Positions 45,357 to 55,859 of a stretch of DNA of 64,000 nucleotides are shown here, one piece after another. Under the pieces are notes generated by a model. It was not told where the DNA came from. It did not search any database and saw nothing but the letters and a program-made list of their open reading frames with translations. The translations under genes and the position numbers were made by a program. The DNA is taken from positions 806,001-870,000 of the forward strand of contig JACKEC010000016.1 in NCBI GenBank assembly GCA_020633195.1. Reading direction: 5' to 3'. Source of the DNA: Sandaracinaceae bacterium (GTDB lineage: Bacteria > Myxococcota_A > Polyangia > Polyangiales > Sandaracinaceae). The number at the start of each line of letters is the position of its first letter. Within the stretch, counting starts at the first letter, position 1.

Positions 45357-46883
45357 GTGCGCGCGCTGGTCCTCGTCTCGGTCCTCGGCTTCGCGAGCAC
45401 CGCGCTGGCGCAGGACCCGTCCGCGTCCGCCGACGAGGCGCGGCGCCTGTCCCGCGCGGGCGACGCCGCGGGCGCCCTGCGCGCGATGCTGCGGGCGGTC
45501 GAGCAGCAGCCGGACGATCCCGTCTTCCACTGCGAGGCGGGGTGGCTCGCGTTCCTCGCCGAGGATCTCGACGTCGCGACCGAGCAGCTCGCGCTCGGCC
45601 TCGCGCGCTACGGCCGCCCGCTGCCACGACGGGCCGCGAGCTGCCTCTACAACGCGGGGCGCGTCGCCGAGGCCGGGGGCCGGATCGAGGACGCGCGCGC
45701 TCGCTACCGCGAGTCCCTCGCGCTGCGGCCCAACGACGTCGTCCGCGCGCGCCTCGACGGGCTCGCCGCCGCGGGCGCGCGACCAGCGCCCTCGGCCCCG
45801 AGCGGCGCGGACGGTCCGCCGACCGATGGCCGGCTCACGCTCGTCGCGCAGGACTCCCACACGTGCTTCATCCGCGACGGAGAGCTGCTCTGCTGGGGGC
45901 GCCGCCGCATCGACGACGGGGGCGAGGTCATCGCCCGCCGAGCCACCCCGACGCCCGGCTTCGATCGGCGGGCCTCGGTGCGGGCTCACGCGCGCGGCAT
46001 CTACTTCTCTTGCGCGCTCGACGAGCGAGGCGTCGTCTGCTGGGACCACGACCTCGGCCTGCGTCGAGGCGCGAGCGCCACCGGCCAGCGACGGCCGAGC
46101 GTGCTCCCGGGCTTCGGCGACGACCTCGTCGAGCTCGAGGCCTCGTGGTTCACGCTCTGCGCGCGGTCCGCCTCCGGATCGGTCCGCTGTCGATCGCAGG
46201 GCGCGGCGGCGCCCTCCGATCCCGGCGCGCGCGGCGTCGCGCAGATGGCGGCGGGGAACGACTTCGTGTGCTTCCGCGGCCGCGATGGGCGCGTCCAGTG
46301 CCTCGGCGCGATCGGCGCCCCCGCGAGCGGCCTCCACGAGGTGCCGTTCCCGGCGCGGGTCGCTCACATCGGCGCCGATCGAGAGACCCTCTGCGCGGCG
46401 CTCGAGGACGGGCGGGTGTTCTGCGTCGGCGTGGACCGCTACGGGGTCGCGGGGTCAGGGACGGGGCGCAACCCGGCTTGCGTCGAGGGCGTGTGCTCGG
46501 CGGCCAACCCGGTCCGCGGGATCGACGACGCCGTGTTCGTCGCGGTCGGGAACTACACCGCCTGCGCGATCCGACGGGACGGCGAGCTGCGCTGCTGGGG
46601 CATGAACAACCGAGGCCAGGCGGGCCCCGACCACGACGTGCGCTGCGGCCGCGAGCACACCCGCTGTCGTCGCTCGCCCGGGACCATCGGCGGCCTCGGG
46701 CCGGTCCGCGAGGTCACGATCGGCAACCAGCACACCTGCGCGCTCGAGCGGTCCGGCGCGGTGCGCTGCTGGGGCGACAACTTCAGGGGGCAGCTCGGGA
46801 GCGGCGGCCCGTCGACCGGCGTGCAGACCGTGCTCTTCCCCGAAGACGAGGGCCCCGGCGAGACGGGGTGGGGCCGGCGCTGA
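45357..46883 (+). CDS. Exported TPR plus RCC1-type propeller protein
   Basis: A 508-aa exported protein. A signal peptide (MRALVLVSVLGFASTALAQ, GTG start) is followed by TPR-like helices (about residues 22-140). Seven RCC1-like blades follow, each with two Cys in the pattern xTC-A/F-x-R/E-x-G-x-x-x-CWG (for example HTCFIRDGELLCWGRR and HTCALERSGAVRCWGDNFRGQLGSG). The blade number suits a closed seven-bladed propeller with one disulfide per blade. It may be a periplasmic or surface interaction protein; the ligand is unknown. It is divergent from the Cys-rich lipoprotein and convergent with ygiQ. Confidence 0.85.
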   Translation: MRALVLVSVLGFASTALAQDPSASADEARRLSRAGDAAGALRAMLRAVEQQPDDPVFHCEAGWLAFLAEDLDVATEQLALGLARYGRPLPRRAASCLYNAGRVAEAGGRIEDARARYRESLALRPNDVVRARLDGLAAAGARPAPSAPSGADGPPTDGRLTLVAQDSHTCFIRDGELLCWGRRRIDDGGEVIARRATPTPGFDRRASVRAHARGIYFSCALDERGVVCWDHDLGLRRGASATGQRRPSVLPGFGDDLVELEASWFTLCARSASGSVRCRSQGAAAPSDPGARGVAQMAAGNDFVCFRGRDGRVQCLGAIGAPASGLHEVPFPARVAHIGADRETLCAALEDGRVFCVGVDRYGVAGSGTGRNPACVEGVCSAANPVRGIDDAVFVAVGNYTACAIRRDGELRCWGMNNRGQAGPDHDVRCGREHTRCRRSPGTIGGLGPVREVTIGNQHTCALERSGAVRCWGDNFRGQLGSGGPSTGVQTVLFPEDEGPGETGWGRR

Positions 46884-48818
<1,935 letters not shown>

Positions 48819-48831
48819 CGCGGAGGGCAGG

Positions 48832-49452
48832 GTGCTGCATCCGGCGGTCGATGCAACGTGGTCGTGCTACTCACGACGCAGCGTGGACGTGCCCTTCGAG
48901 GAGCCCGACTGGTCCCGGCCGCTCGACCTGCCTTCGCGGCTCGCGCTCGTGCCGGCGCGCGCGACCGTCAACGGCCTGCTGATCCGGCCCGTGATCGATC
49001 GGGGCCGCGCGCTCGGAGGGACCCCGCCGATCGATCGGGTCTACCTCCCGTTCCGCTCGTACGCGGCCCGCGACGCCCTGGAGATCTTCGCGTGGTCGGC
49101 CGGCCTCACCCACCCGCGCGAGCCGCGCCGCGGCATCTGGGCGCTCGGGCGCGAGACGGGCGAGCGGGCGTCGAAGGCGACCCTGGGCCGCGTGCTGCTG
49201 GCGATGGGGGGCGACTCGCTGCTCGACGCGATGCCCCACGTGGTCCGCTTCTATCAAGCGGTGGGCTCGGTGCGCGTCGCGCTGATCGAGGGCGCGCCGG
49301 GTCGCGCGGTCATCTCGGTGGCCAACTCGCTCGTCTGGCCCGAGTACCACCTCGGCACGCTCGGGTGGATCGCGGAGCGCTTCGAGAGCGAGGTCCGAGG
49401 CCGGATCCGCGAGCACCCCAGCGGCGACTTCGACGTCGAGCTCCGCTGGTGA
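48832..49452 (+). CDS. DUF2378-like myxobacterial protein
   Basis: A 206-aa protein resembling DUF2378/TIGR02265, a paralogous family expanded in myxobacteria and without assigned function. Family-like segments are RVYLPFRSYAARDALEIFAWSAGLTHP, REPRRGIWALGRETGERA, LGRVLLAMGGD and the C-terminal beta-strands (VRVALIEGAPGRAVISVANS, EYHLGTLGWIAERF). The start is GTG at 48832 with CGGAGGGCAGG upstream; an in-frame GTG at 48883 is the alternative. Family assignment is by eye. Confidence 0.75.
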   Translation: MLHPAVDATWSCYSRRSVDVPFEEPDWSRPLDLPSRLALVPARATVNGLLIRPVIDRGRALGGTPPIDRVYLPFRSYAARDALEIFAWSAGLTHPREPRRGIWALGRETGERASKATLGRVLLAMGGDSLLDAMPHVVRFYQAVGSVRVALIEGAPGRAVISVANSLVWPEYHLGTLGWIAERFESEVRGRIREHPSGDFDVELRW

Positions 49453-49458
49453 TCGCCG

Positions 49459-50466
49459 TCAGCTGCCGCCGATCTGGGCGAAGGCGAGGAGGCCGAGGAC
49501 GCGCTGGACCTCTTCTTCGGTGAAGCTCGCGTCGATGACGAGGTCGCTGTCCTGCGCGGTGATCTGCGCGTCGCGCAGGGCCCGGTCGAGGCCGACGGCG
49601 CGGACGAGCATCTGGCCGGCGTAGAAGTCGCGCTGCTGGACGGCCCACGCGCGCGCCGCCTCGGCGGCCGCGGCGTCCGCGTAGCCGCCGCGGATCGCGA
49701 TGGTCATGCGGTCCTCTTCGCCGTCGCCGGGGGCGTCGCGCAGCTCGAGGTCGAAGCCCTGCGGGGGGTGCTCGATCCGCGCGGCCATCCGCTCGCTGAC
49801 CTGCGTGGCGTGGACCATCGCGATGACGCCGTCCTCGAGCGCGAGGGCCGGCTCGACGACCTCGTCGGCCTGCCGGCGCAGGCGGTGGTCGTGCGCGATC
49901 GCGAGGATGCCCGGCAGCTCCGCCGTCGTCGTCACGACGAGCTCGTGCGCCCCGGTGAGGACCACGACGCGCGGTGGGTCGGTCTCGGCGGGCCAGTCGA
50001 CGACGTCGAAGCCGTCCTCCTGCCGCCACTCGGGGCGCGCGCCGCGATCCACCGCCATCGCCAGCACCGCCTCGCGCACGCGCTCGTTGGTGAGGTTGTG
50101 GACGATGAGCATCGTGCCCGAGTCCGTCGCGGTGGTCGCCGAGGTGACGAGGACGCGGTCGAAGTCGCGGACGGGGTCGATCCCGGAGCTCCCCAGGAGC
50201 TGCTGCCACGCGGGGTACGCCCGCACGAGCGAGGCGATGTCCGCCGAGACGGCCGACGCGCGGACGCGGGTCATGTCGAGCCGCATCGTCACCGCGGCGT
50301 CCTCGGCCACGTACGAGCGCACCGGGCCCGTCGCGACCTCGGGGGCCACGACGACCGCCTCACCGCCGGAGGTGTCGGCGCTGGTGTCGGGCTCGTCGGC
50401 GTCGCCGCCGCAAGCGATGAGGAGCAAGGAGAGCGAGAGCGCCGTCAGGCGCGTAGGCGAAGTCAT
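49459..50466 (-). CDS. Lipoprotein of unknown function
   Basis: A 335-aa lipoprotein (MTSPTRLTALSLSLLLIACGGDADEP, lipobox LIAC) with an acidic/Ser-rich linker. The body alternates helices and strands. A FDRVLVTSATTATDSGTMLIVHN segment and a related YADAAAAEAARAWAVQQR segment suggest two similar halves. No family recognised. Its ATG overlaps the stop of the ABC-exporter gene (ATGA), so it is co-translated with that transporter and may assist it (inference). Confidence 0.82.
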   Translation of the reverse strand: MTSPTRLTALSLSLLLIACGGDADEPDTSADTSGGEAVVVAPEVATGPVRSYVAEDAAVTMRLDMTRVRASAVSADIASLVRAYPAWQQLLGSSGIDPVRDFDRVLVTSATTATDSGTMLIVHNLTNERVREAVLAMAVDRGARPEWRQEDGFDVVDWPAETDPPRVVVLTGAHELVVTTTAELPGILAIAHDHRLRRQADEVVEPALALEDGVIAMVHATQVSERMAARIEHPPQGFDLELRDAPGDGEEDRMTIAIRGGYADAAAAEAARAWAVQQRDFYAGQMLVRAVGLDRALRDAQITAQDSDLVIDASFTEEEVQRVLGLLAFAQIGGS

Positions 50467-52298
50467 GCGTGTCCGACGTTCGAGGTGAGCGCGTCATTCT
50501 CGTCCAGGAGCTGCAGCTCGACCAGCCGGCGATACAGCCCGTCGCGACCCATCAGCTCCGCGTGCGTCCCCTGCTCCAGGATCTGGCCCTTGTCGACCAC
50601 GACGATCCGGTCCGCCCGGCGCACGGTGCTCAGGCGGTGGGCGATGATCAGCGCGGTGCGATCCGCGAGGAGCTTGTCGAGCGCCTTCTGGATCGCCGCC
50701 TCGCTCTCGGCGTCGAGGTGGCTCGTCGCCTCGTCGAGGATCAGGAGCCGCGGCTGCGCGAGCAGCGCGCGGGCGATCGCCACGCGCTGCCGCTGCCCGC
50801 CGGACAGCGCCACCCCGCGCTCGCCGACCAGGGTCGCGTAGCCGTCGGGGAGGCTCCGCACCAGATCGTCGATGTACGCGTCGCGCGCGGCCTGCTCGAT
50901 CTCTTCCTGCGTCGCGTCCTTGGCGCCGTACGCGATGTTCTCCGCGATCGTCCCCGAGAAGAGCACGGGCTCCTGCGACACCGTCGCGATCGCCGTGCGC
51001 AGCTCCTCGAGCGCGAGCTCGCGCAGGTCGACGCCGTCGAGTCGGATCCGCCCGAAGGTCGGATCCATGAAGCGGGGCAGCAGGCGCGCGAGCGTCGACT
51101 TGCCAGCGCCCGAGCGGCCCACGAGGGCGACCGTCTCGCCCGGCCTCACCACGAGGTCGAGGCCCTCGAGCACGGTGACGTCCGGCCGCGTGGGGTAGCG
51201 GTGCGTCACGCCCTCGAGCCGCAGCTCGCCGCCGCCCGGGGGCAGCGGGGTGGGGTCCGCGGGGCTCTTGATCTCGGGCACCGCGTCGATGATCTCGAAC
51301 AGCCGATCCGTCGCGCCCGCCGCGCGCTGGAGCGAACCCCAGAGGCCCGCGAGCGAGCCGAGGGAGACGGCGACCATCGTCGTGTAGAGCATGAACGCGG
51401 TCAGCGACCCGCCCGACATGTCGCCGCGCTCTACCGCGTGGCCGCCGACCCAGAGGATCAGCGCGATCGCGGCGAACCCCGCGAACGTGGCGGCGCTCAT
51501 GAACAGGCCGCGCCACACCGCGAGGCGCCTCGCCGCCTCGAACGCGGCCTCGACCCCTTCGGCGTACCGGGCGGCCTCGTCCTCTTCGCGCACGAAGCCC
51601 TGCACCGTCTCGATCGCCCCGATGGCCTCCTGCACGCGCGCGCTCGCCTCGGCGAGGCGGTCCTGCACCGAGCGGCTGCGCTGCCGGATCCGCTTGCCGA
51701 TGAAGACCATCGTCACCATCAGCGGCGGCACCACGAGGAGCATCACGCCGGTGAGCTTGGCGTTCTCGATGAGGAGCAGGATCACGCCGCCGATCAGCGT
51801 CAGCGCGTTCCGGAGCGCCATGCTGATCTCGGTGCCGACGACGCCCTCGACGACGGCCACGTCGCTCGCGAGGCGCCCCGTGAGCTCGCCCGTCGAGCGG
51901 GTGTGGAACCAGCCGGGCTCCAGCGCGAGCAGGCGGGAGAACACGCGGCGACGCATCTCCGCGACGGCGCGCTGCCCGAGCCAGCTCATCTGGTAGTGCC
52001 GCATCCAGGTGACCCCGGCCTGCAGCAGGAACAGGACGATGAGCCCGGCCGCGATCAGATCGAGGTGCGGCCCCGAGATCCCCTCGTCGACCGCGTAACG
52101 GGCGGCCTGCGGGTAGACGAGGCTGCTCGCGCCCCCGACGAGCAGGGCCCCCGTCGCGAGCGAGAACCGGCCGAGGTGCGGGCGGAGGACGTCCCAGAGC
52201 CGGAGCAGCCGGCGCAGGCGCTTGACCTTGGCGCCCATGGGCGGCGCGTCGGCCCCCGCGGCGGGCATCGTCTCGGTCGCCTCCACGCCGGCAACCAT
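50463..52298 (-). CDS. Homodimeric ABC exporter (MsbA-like)
   Basis: A 611-aa half-transporter with an N-terminal six-helix membrane domain and a C-terminal ATPase. Membrane-domain features include the FHTRSTGELTGRLASDVAVVEGVVG coupling region. The ATPase has Walker A GRSGAGKST, Q-loop SQEPVLFSG, signature LSGGQRQR, Walker B LLILDEA and H-loop IIAHRLS. Type IV exporter family, close to MsbA/LmrA/BmrA. Substrate (lipid or drug) is unknown. The ATG at 52298 was chosen because the preceding codons lack a start with a better site. It is flanked on both sides by lipoprotein genes on the same strand. Confidence 0.93.
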   Translation of the reverse strand: MVAGVEATETMPAAGADAPPMGAKVKRLRRLLRLWDVLRPHLGRFSLATGALLVGGASSLVYPQAARYAVDEGISGPHLDLIAAGLIVLFLLQAGVTWMRHYQMSWLGQRAVAEMRRRVFSRLLALEPGWFHTRSTGELTGRLASDVAVVEGVVGTEISMALRNALTLIGGVILLLIENAKLTGVMLLVVPPLMVTMVFIGKRIRQRSRSVQDRLAEASARVQEAIGAIETVQGFVREEDEAARYAEGVEAAFEAARRLAVWRGLFMSAATFAGFAAIALILWVGGHAVERGDMSGGSLTAFMLYTTMVAVSLGSLAGLWGSLQRAAGATDRLFEIIDAVPEIKSPADPTPLPPGGGELRLEGVTHRYPTRPDVTVLEGLDLVVRPGETVALVGRSGAGKSTLARLLPRFMDPTFGRIRLDGVDLRELALEELRTAIATVSQEPVLFSGTIAENIAYGAKDATQEEIEQAARDAYIDDLVRSLPDGYATLVGERGVALSGGQRQRVAIARALLAQPRLLILDEATSHLDAESEAAIQKALDKLLADRTALIIAHRLSTVRRADRIVVVDKGQILEQGTHAELMGRDGLYRRLVELQLLDENDALTSNVGHA

Positions 52299-52330
52299 AG
52301 GGCCGCCCCCGGCTGGCCGGTACTCCACGC

Positions 52331-52885
52331 TCACGACACGTCGCCGATCTCCCAGATCCGCACCAGGAACCTCACCCCTTCGGGTGCGTCGGCGGCCTGG
52401 ATCTTCACGAGCGGCTCCGCCGGCTGGGGCAGGCCCGTGCAGCCCGCGCCCCCGTAGGGGTCCGCGAAGGTGGCCGGCCCGGTGAGCTGCCCGTCGTGGT
52501 CGATCCAGCGCGGCCCCGCGCCCACCGCCGACGTCACGCGTTGCATCAGCGCCGCGACGTCCGGGTCGGCGCAGTCGTCCTCGGTGTCGCGCGAGCCCTC
52601 GAGGAACCCGCGCGGGGTGGTCTCCGCGGGCGTGGGCGCGGTGCCGAGCGCCTGCTCCGCGGCGGCGCAGGCCGGTCCGCCGGGCTGCGAGCACCAGAGC
52701 GAGATCGAGCTCTCTCGCGGGCTCGCCTCGGGGGGCGGGCCGTTGCGGTTCGCGACCGTCGGCAGGGCCCCCTCGGCGTCCTGCGGCGGCGCCACGTTCG
52801 TTCGAGGGCGGCGCGCCACGGCCCCTCCGCACGCGGCGGTCAGCGCGATCGCGGCGATGACGAGGGCCCTCACCGACCCGACCAT
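52331..52885 (-). CDS. Small lipoprotein of unknown function
   Basis: A 184-aa lipoprotein (MVGSVRALVIAAIALTAACGG, lipobox TAAC). A Pro/Ala/Arg-rich linker is followed by a compact domain with Cys pairs (SLWCSQPGGPACAAAEQAL, DDCADPDVAALMQRVTSAVG, GAGCTGLPQP). It ends in a beta-strand-rich tail (VRFLVRIWEIGDV). No family recognised. It lies 32 nt upstream of the ABC exporter gene on the same strand, so co-transcription is likely. Confidence 0.8.
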   Translation of the reverse strand: MVGSVRALVIAAIALTAACGGAVARRPRTNVAPPQDAEGALPTVANRNGPPPEASPRESSISLWCSQPGGPACAAAEQALGTAPTPAETTPRGFLEGSRDTEDDCADPDVAALMQRVTSAVGAGPRWIDHDGQLTGPATFADPYGGAGCTGLPQPAEPLVKIQAADAPEGVRFLVRIWEIGDVS

Positions 52886-52989
52886 GATCCGCCGACGCCC
52901 CGGACTCAAATCGCTCCGAGGGCGGCGACCGCGGGCTCGAAGCGCCGAGACCGTTGCCATCTCGGGAAGGCGCACCGTAGTCTGACCTC

Positions 52990-53328
52990 ATGGACGATCG
53001 CCGTGCGAGCGAGCGGTACCCCGTCTGGTTTCCCATCACGGTGGTCACCGACGACGGCGAAGAGGGCACGGCGATCACGTACGACGCCAGCGTCAACGGC
53101 ATCCTCATGGCCTGCGCGGGCTCCCTCGCGGTGGGGAGCCACGTCACGCTGAAGTTCACGCTCAGCTCCGAGGGCAGCGAGCGCAGGGTCGGCGCCACCA
53201 TCGTCCGCGCGCAGGAGCAGACCGAGGACGCCGGGCCGTGGCGCTACCAGCTCGCGGTCGAGTACGACACCCCGCACCCGGACCTCGAGGGCCTGATCAA
53301 GGCCGAGGCGGCGCAGGACCACGCCTGA
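52990..53328 (+). CDS. PilZ-domain protein
   Basis: A 112-aa stand-alone PilZ domain, the common c-di-GMP receptor. The binding motifs are RASER (RxxxR, residues 5-9) and DASVNG (DxSxxG, residues 32-37), both intact. PilZ proteins change partner activity on ligand binding, often in motility or polysaccharide production. Its TGA overlaps the next ATG by one base, so the downstream unknown protein is the obvious candidate partner. Confidence 0.92.
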   Translation: MDDRRASERYPVWFPITVVTDDGEEGTAITYDASVNGILMACAGSLAVGSHVTLKFTLSSEGSERRVGATIVRAQEQTEDAGPWRYQLAVEYDTPHPDLEGLIKAEAAQDHA

Positions 53329-53816
53329 TGGGGACCTCCCGGAAGCCCGGGCTCCCGGTCTTCGGCGGCGTCCTCGGCCACCTCGGGAAGGGCCCGCCCT
53401 CGCTCGACGAGGCGCGCGAGCAGCTCGGCGGCGCGTGGATCGGCGGGCCCGACATCGGCGCCGTCGTGCGCGTCGTCGGCGGCCTCGCCGAGCGCGTCGG
53501 GGTCGTGGTCCACTCGAGCCCCACCGAGCGCGACGTCTGGATCGGCGCCGGCCGCGTGCAGCGCATCGAGCCCGGCCGCATCGTCCCCACCGATCCCGTC
53601 GACCCCGAGCACGACGCGCTCGTCGCCGACGCGCGCGTGCACGCCTCGTTGTCGGCCGGCGACCCCGTCGTCTACCAGCAGCCCGACGGCACCTACGCCG
53701 ACGGAGTGCTCGTCGAGAAGCTCCGGTTCGGATCGCTCATCGGCACCGCCGACGCGAAGGTCGTCGCGGTCGGCTTCCGGCGGATCGCGCCGCGCCAGGC
53801 CGATCCCCCTTCCTGA
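53328..53816 (+). CDS. Unknown protein coupled to the PilZ gene
   Basis: A 162-aa cytoplasmic protein with no signal or membrane segment. Visible features are a Gly/Pro-rich N-terminus and a beta-rich core (VWIGAGRVQRIEPGRI, GDPVVYQQPDGTYADGVLVEKL, AKVVAVGFRRIAP). The strand pattern is compatible with an SH3- or PilZ-like small barrel. No family recognised. One-base overlap with the PilZ gene indicates a shared function, by inference. Confidence 0.72.
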   Translation: MGTSRKPGLPVFGGVLGHLGKGPPSLDEAREQLGGAWIGGPDIGAVVRVVGGLAERVGVVVHSSPTERDVWIGAGRVQRIEPGRIVPTDPVDPEHDALVADARVHASLSAGDPVVYQQPDGTYADGVLVEKLRFGSLIGTADAKVVAVGFRRIAPRQADPPS

Positions 53817-53855
53817 CACGGTGCGCCGCGCGGCTTCGTGGCACTCTCGCGGTCG

Positions 53856-55859
53856 ATGCACGTCCGATGGGGGATCGCGATGGCGCTGCTGCTGGCCGCC
53901 TGCAGCCAAGAGGGGACGCTGGTCGTGCAGATCCGGACCGACGTCGCGCCGGGCACCGGCTTCGCGCGCGTGCGCACCACCATCGACGGCGTCGCCACGC
54001 CGATCGAGGTCGGCTTCGAGGAGCGGCGCTCCTGGGGCACGGGCGCGCGGGTCGCCGAGGTCGCCGGGCTCCCGACGAGCACGCTCGTGCTGCGCGTCGG
54101 CCTCGTCGACGCCTCCGGCGCGGTCCTCGTCGAGCGCCCGGTGCGGGTCCACATGGAGCCGGGGCTGAACCTCGTGACCGTGTTCCTCACCGCGGACTGC
54201 GTCGGCGTGATGTGTCCGCTCCCGGGCGACGCCGGCGACGCGACGGCCTGCCTCGCCGGCGTCTGCGTGCCGGGCGGCTGCACCGAGGAGACGCCCGAGG
54301 CGTGCGGCCTGGCGCGCTGCGACACCACCGCGTCGTGCCCCTCGTCCAGCGTCGCGTGCGCCCACCCCGAGTGCAGCGCGTCGGGCGTGTGCTTCGAGGT
54401 CCTCGACCACGAGGCCTGCGGCGACGGCGCGATCTGCGATCCCGCGGCCGCCTGCGTCCCGATCGGCTGTCCCGACCTGGACGGCGACGGCCTCTGCGAC
54501 GACGTCGACCCGGACCAGGACGGCGACGGCGTCGAGAACGCGGCCGACTGCGCGCCCCTCGATCCGAGCACCTACCCCGGCGCCCCGGAGCTCTGCGACG
54601 GCCTCGACAACGACTGCAGCGAGGGCGGGGGCCCGCTCGCGGACCCGAACGGGCTGTTCGTCTCCGCCGGCGCGCCGCCGCCCTGGGTGACGCGCCACTT
54701 CACCACCGTCGCGGACGCCCTCGCGGCCACGACCCCCACGCGCCGATCGATCTACGTCGCGAGCGGCACCTACGACGAGGTCGCGCTCAGCATCGCCGCC
54801 GGCCCGACCGTCTTCATCAAGGGCGGGCGCGACGGAGACTGCGACTACGGTCGGGCGGGCGACCGGTCGCTGATCCGAGCCCCGGACCGCGTCATCACCG
54901 TCGAGCCGGGCGGCGACCTCTTCATCGAGGACCTCGACGTCCACGCCACCGCGGGCGCCGGCGGCCAGTACGGGGCGGTCGTGACGAGCGGCACCCTGCG
55001 CGCCGTCCGCGTGGGGTTCACGACCGAAGACGACGCCGGCCTCGCGATCGCGTTCTCCGCGGTCGACTCCACCGTGACCTTCCAGAACGTCGACGCGCAG
55101 CCGGGCATCTCCGGGAGCGGCTCGAGCGCCGCGCTCTCCCTGGTCCGGACCGATCTGACCGCGACGGGCGGTCGCTTCGTCACCCTCGGCGGCAGCGCGT
55201 CGCGCACGATCGGCCTCACCGACGGGAGCCTCTCGCTCGACGGCCCCTGGATCGAGAACGCCGCCACCGACGACGCGGTGGGGATCCTGGCCGACTCGGG
55301 CGCGGTCCAGCTCACGAACGCGGTGGTCGTCGCGCGGGGCGCGGCGGTCAGCGGCGTCGGCCTCCAGCTCATGGCCGGCGTCACCGCCCACGTCGCGCAC
55401 ACGTACGTCTCCGCGAGCGCCGACACGGGGACCGCGCGAGGGATCGTCGTCGAGACGCCGACCGTCGACCTCGTCAACTCGGTGGTCCGCGCGGAGTCGG
55501 GCCCGCTCGGCGAGTCGATCGGGATCCACACGGACACGGGAGGCGCGGTGCGCCTGCTCGGCTGCGACGTCACGAGCCTCGGCCCCGCGGCCAGCCCCGT
55601 CCTCTCCGCCGCGCGCGCCGCGAACACCATCCCCGAGGTCGAGGCGATGTGCGCGAGCCTCGCGGGTTGCGTCGAGGCGCGCGGCAACGTCGACCTCGGC
55701 TGCGAGATCGACGCGGACGGACACCTGCTGACGCCCGCCTGCGTCGACATCGGCGTGACCCCGCTCCCCGTGGACCCGCCCGACCGGCTCGACCGCGACC
55801 GCGACGGCGACCCCCGCCCGAACGGCGGCGGCTACGACCTCGGCCCCGACGAGCTCTGA
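53856..55859 (+). CDS. Lipoprotein with calcium-type repeats and a predicted beta-helix
   Basis: A 667-aa lipoprotein (MHVRWGIAMALLLAACSQEG, lipobox LAAC). ATG 53856 is preferred over a GTG 18 nt upstream because it gives the better signal. The parts are an N-terminal beta domain, a Cys-rich stretch, and an Asp-rich calcium/thrombospondin-3-like segment (CPDLDGDGLCDDVDPDQDGDG) with a MopE-like LCDGLDNDCSEGGGP. Next is a long region of short beta-strands with right-handed beta-helix character (RSIYVASGTYDEVALSI at its start). The C-terminus (DRDGDPRPNGGGYDLGPDE) resembles the ending of parallel-beta-helix choice-of-anchor proteins. The 3' end overlaps the convergent gene by 28 nt. Confidence 0.85.
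   Translation: MHVRWGIAMALLLAACSQEGTLVVQIRTDVAPGTGFARVRTTIDGVATPIEVGFEERRSWGTGARVAEVAGLPTSTLVLRVGLVDASGAVLVERPVRVHMEPGLNLVTVFLTADCVGVMCPLPGDAGDATACLAGVCVPGGCTEETPEACGLARCDTTASCPSSSVACAHPECSASGVCFEVLDHEACGDGAICDPAAACVPIGCPDLDGDGLCDDVDPDQDGDGVENAADCAPLDPSTYPGAPELCDGLDNDCSEGGGPLADPNGLFVSAGAPPPWVTRHFTTVADALAATTPTRRSIYVASGTYDEVALSIAAGPTVFIKGGRDGDCDYGRAGDRSLIRAPDRVITVEPGGDLFIEDLDVHATAGAGGQYGAVVTSGTLRAVRVGFTTEDDAGLAIAFSAVDSTVTFQNVDAQPGISGSGSSAALSLVRTDLTATGGRFVTLGGSASRTIGLTDGSLSLDGPWIENAATDDAVGILADSGAVQLTNAVVVARGAAVSGVGLQLMAGVTAHVAHTYVSASADTGTARGIVVETPTVDLVNSVVRAESGPLGESIGIHTDTGGAVRLLGCDVTSLGPAASPVLSAARAANTIPEVEAMCASLAGCVEARGNVDLGCEIDADGHLLTPACVDIGVTPLPVDPPDRLDRDRDGDPRPNGGGYDLGPDEL

Noticed and set aside
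43600..46605. Long plus-strand Ala/Arg/Val-rich frame opposite the Cys-rich lipoprotein
   Set aside because: Periodic only because it complements the repeated Cys-rich coding sequence; no independent evidence of translation.
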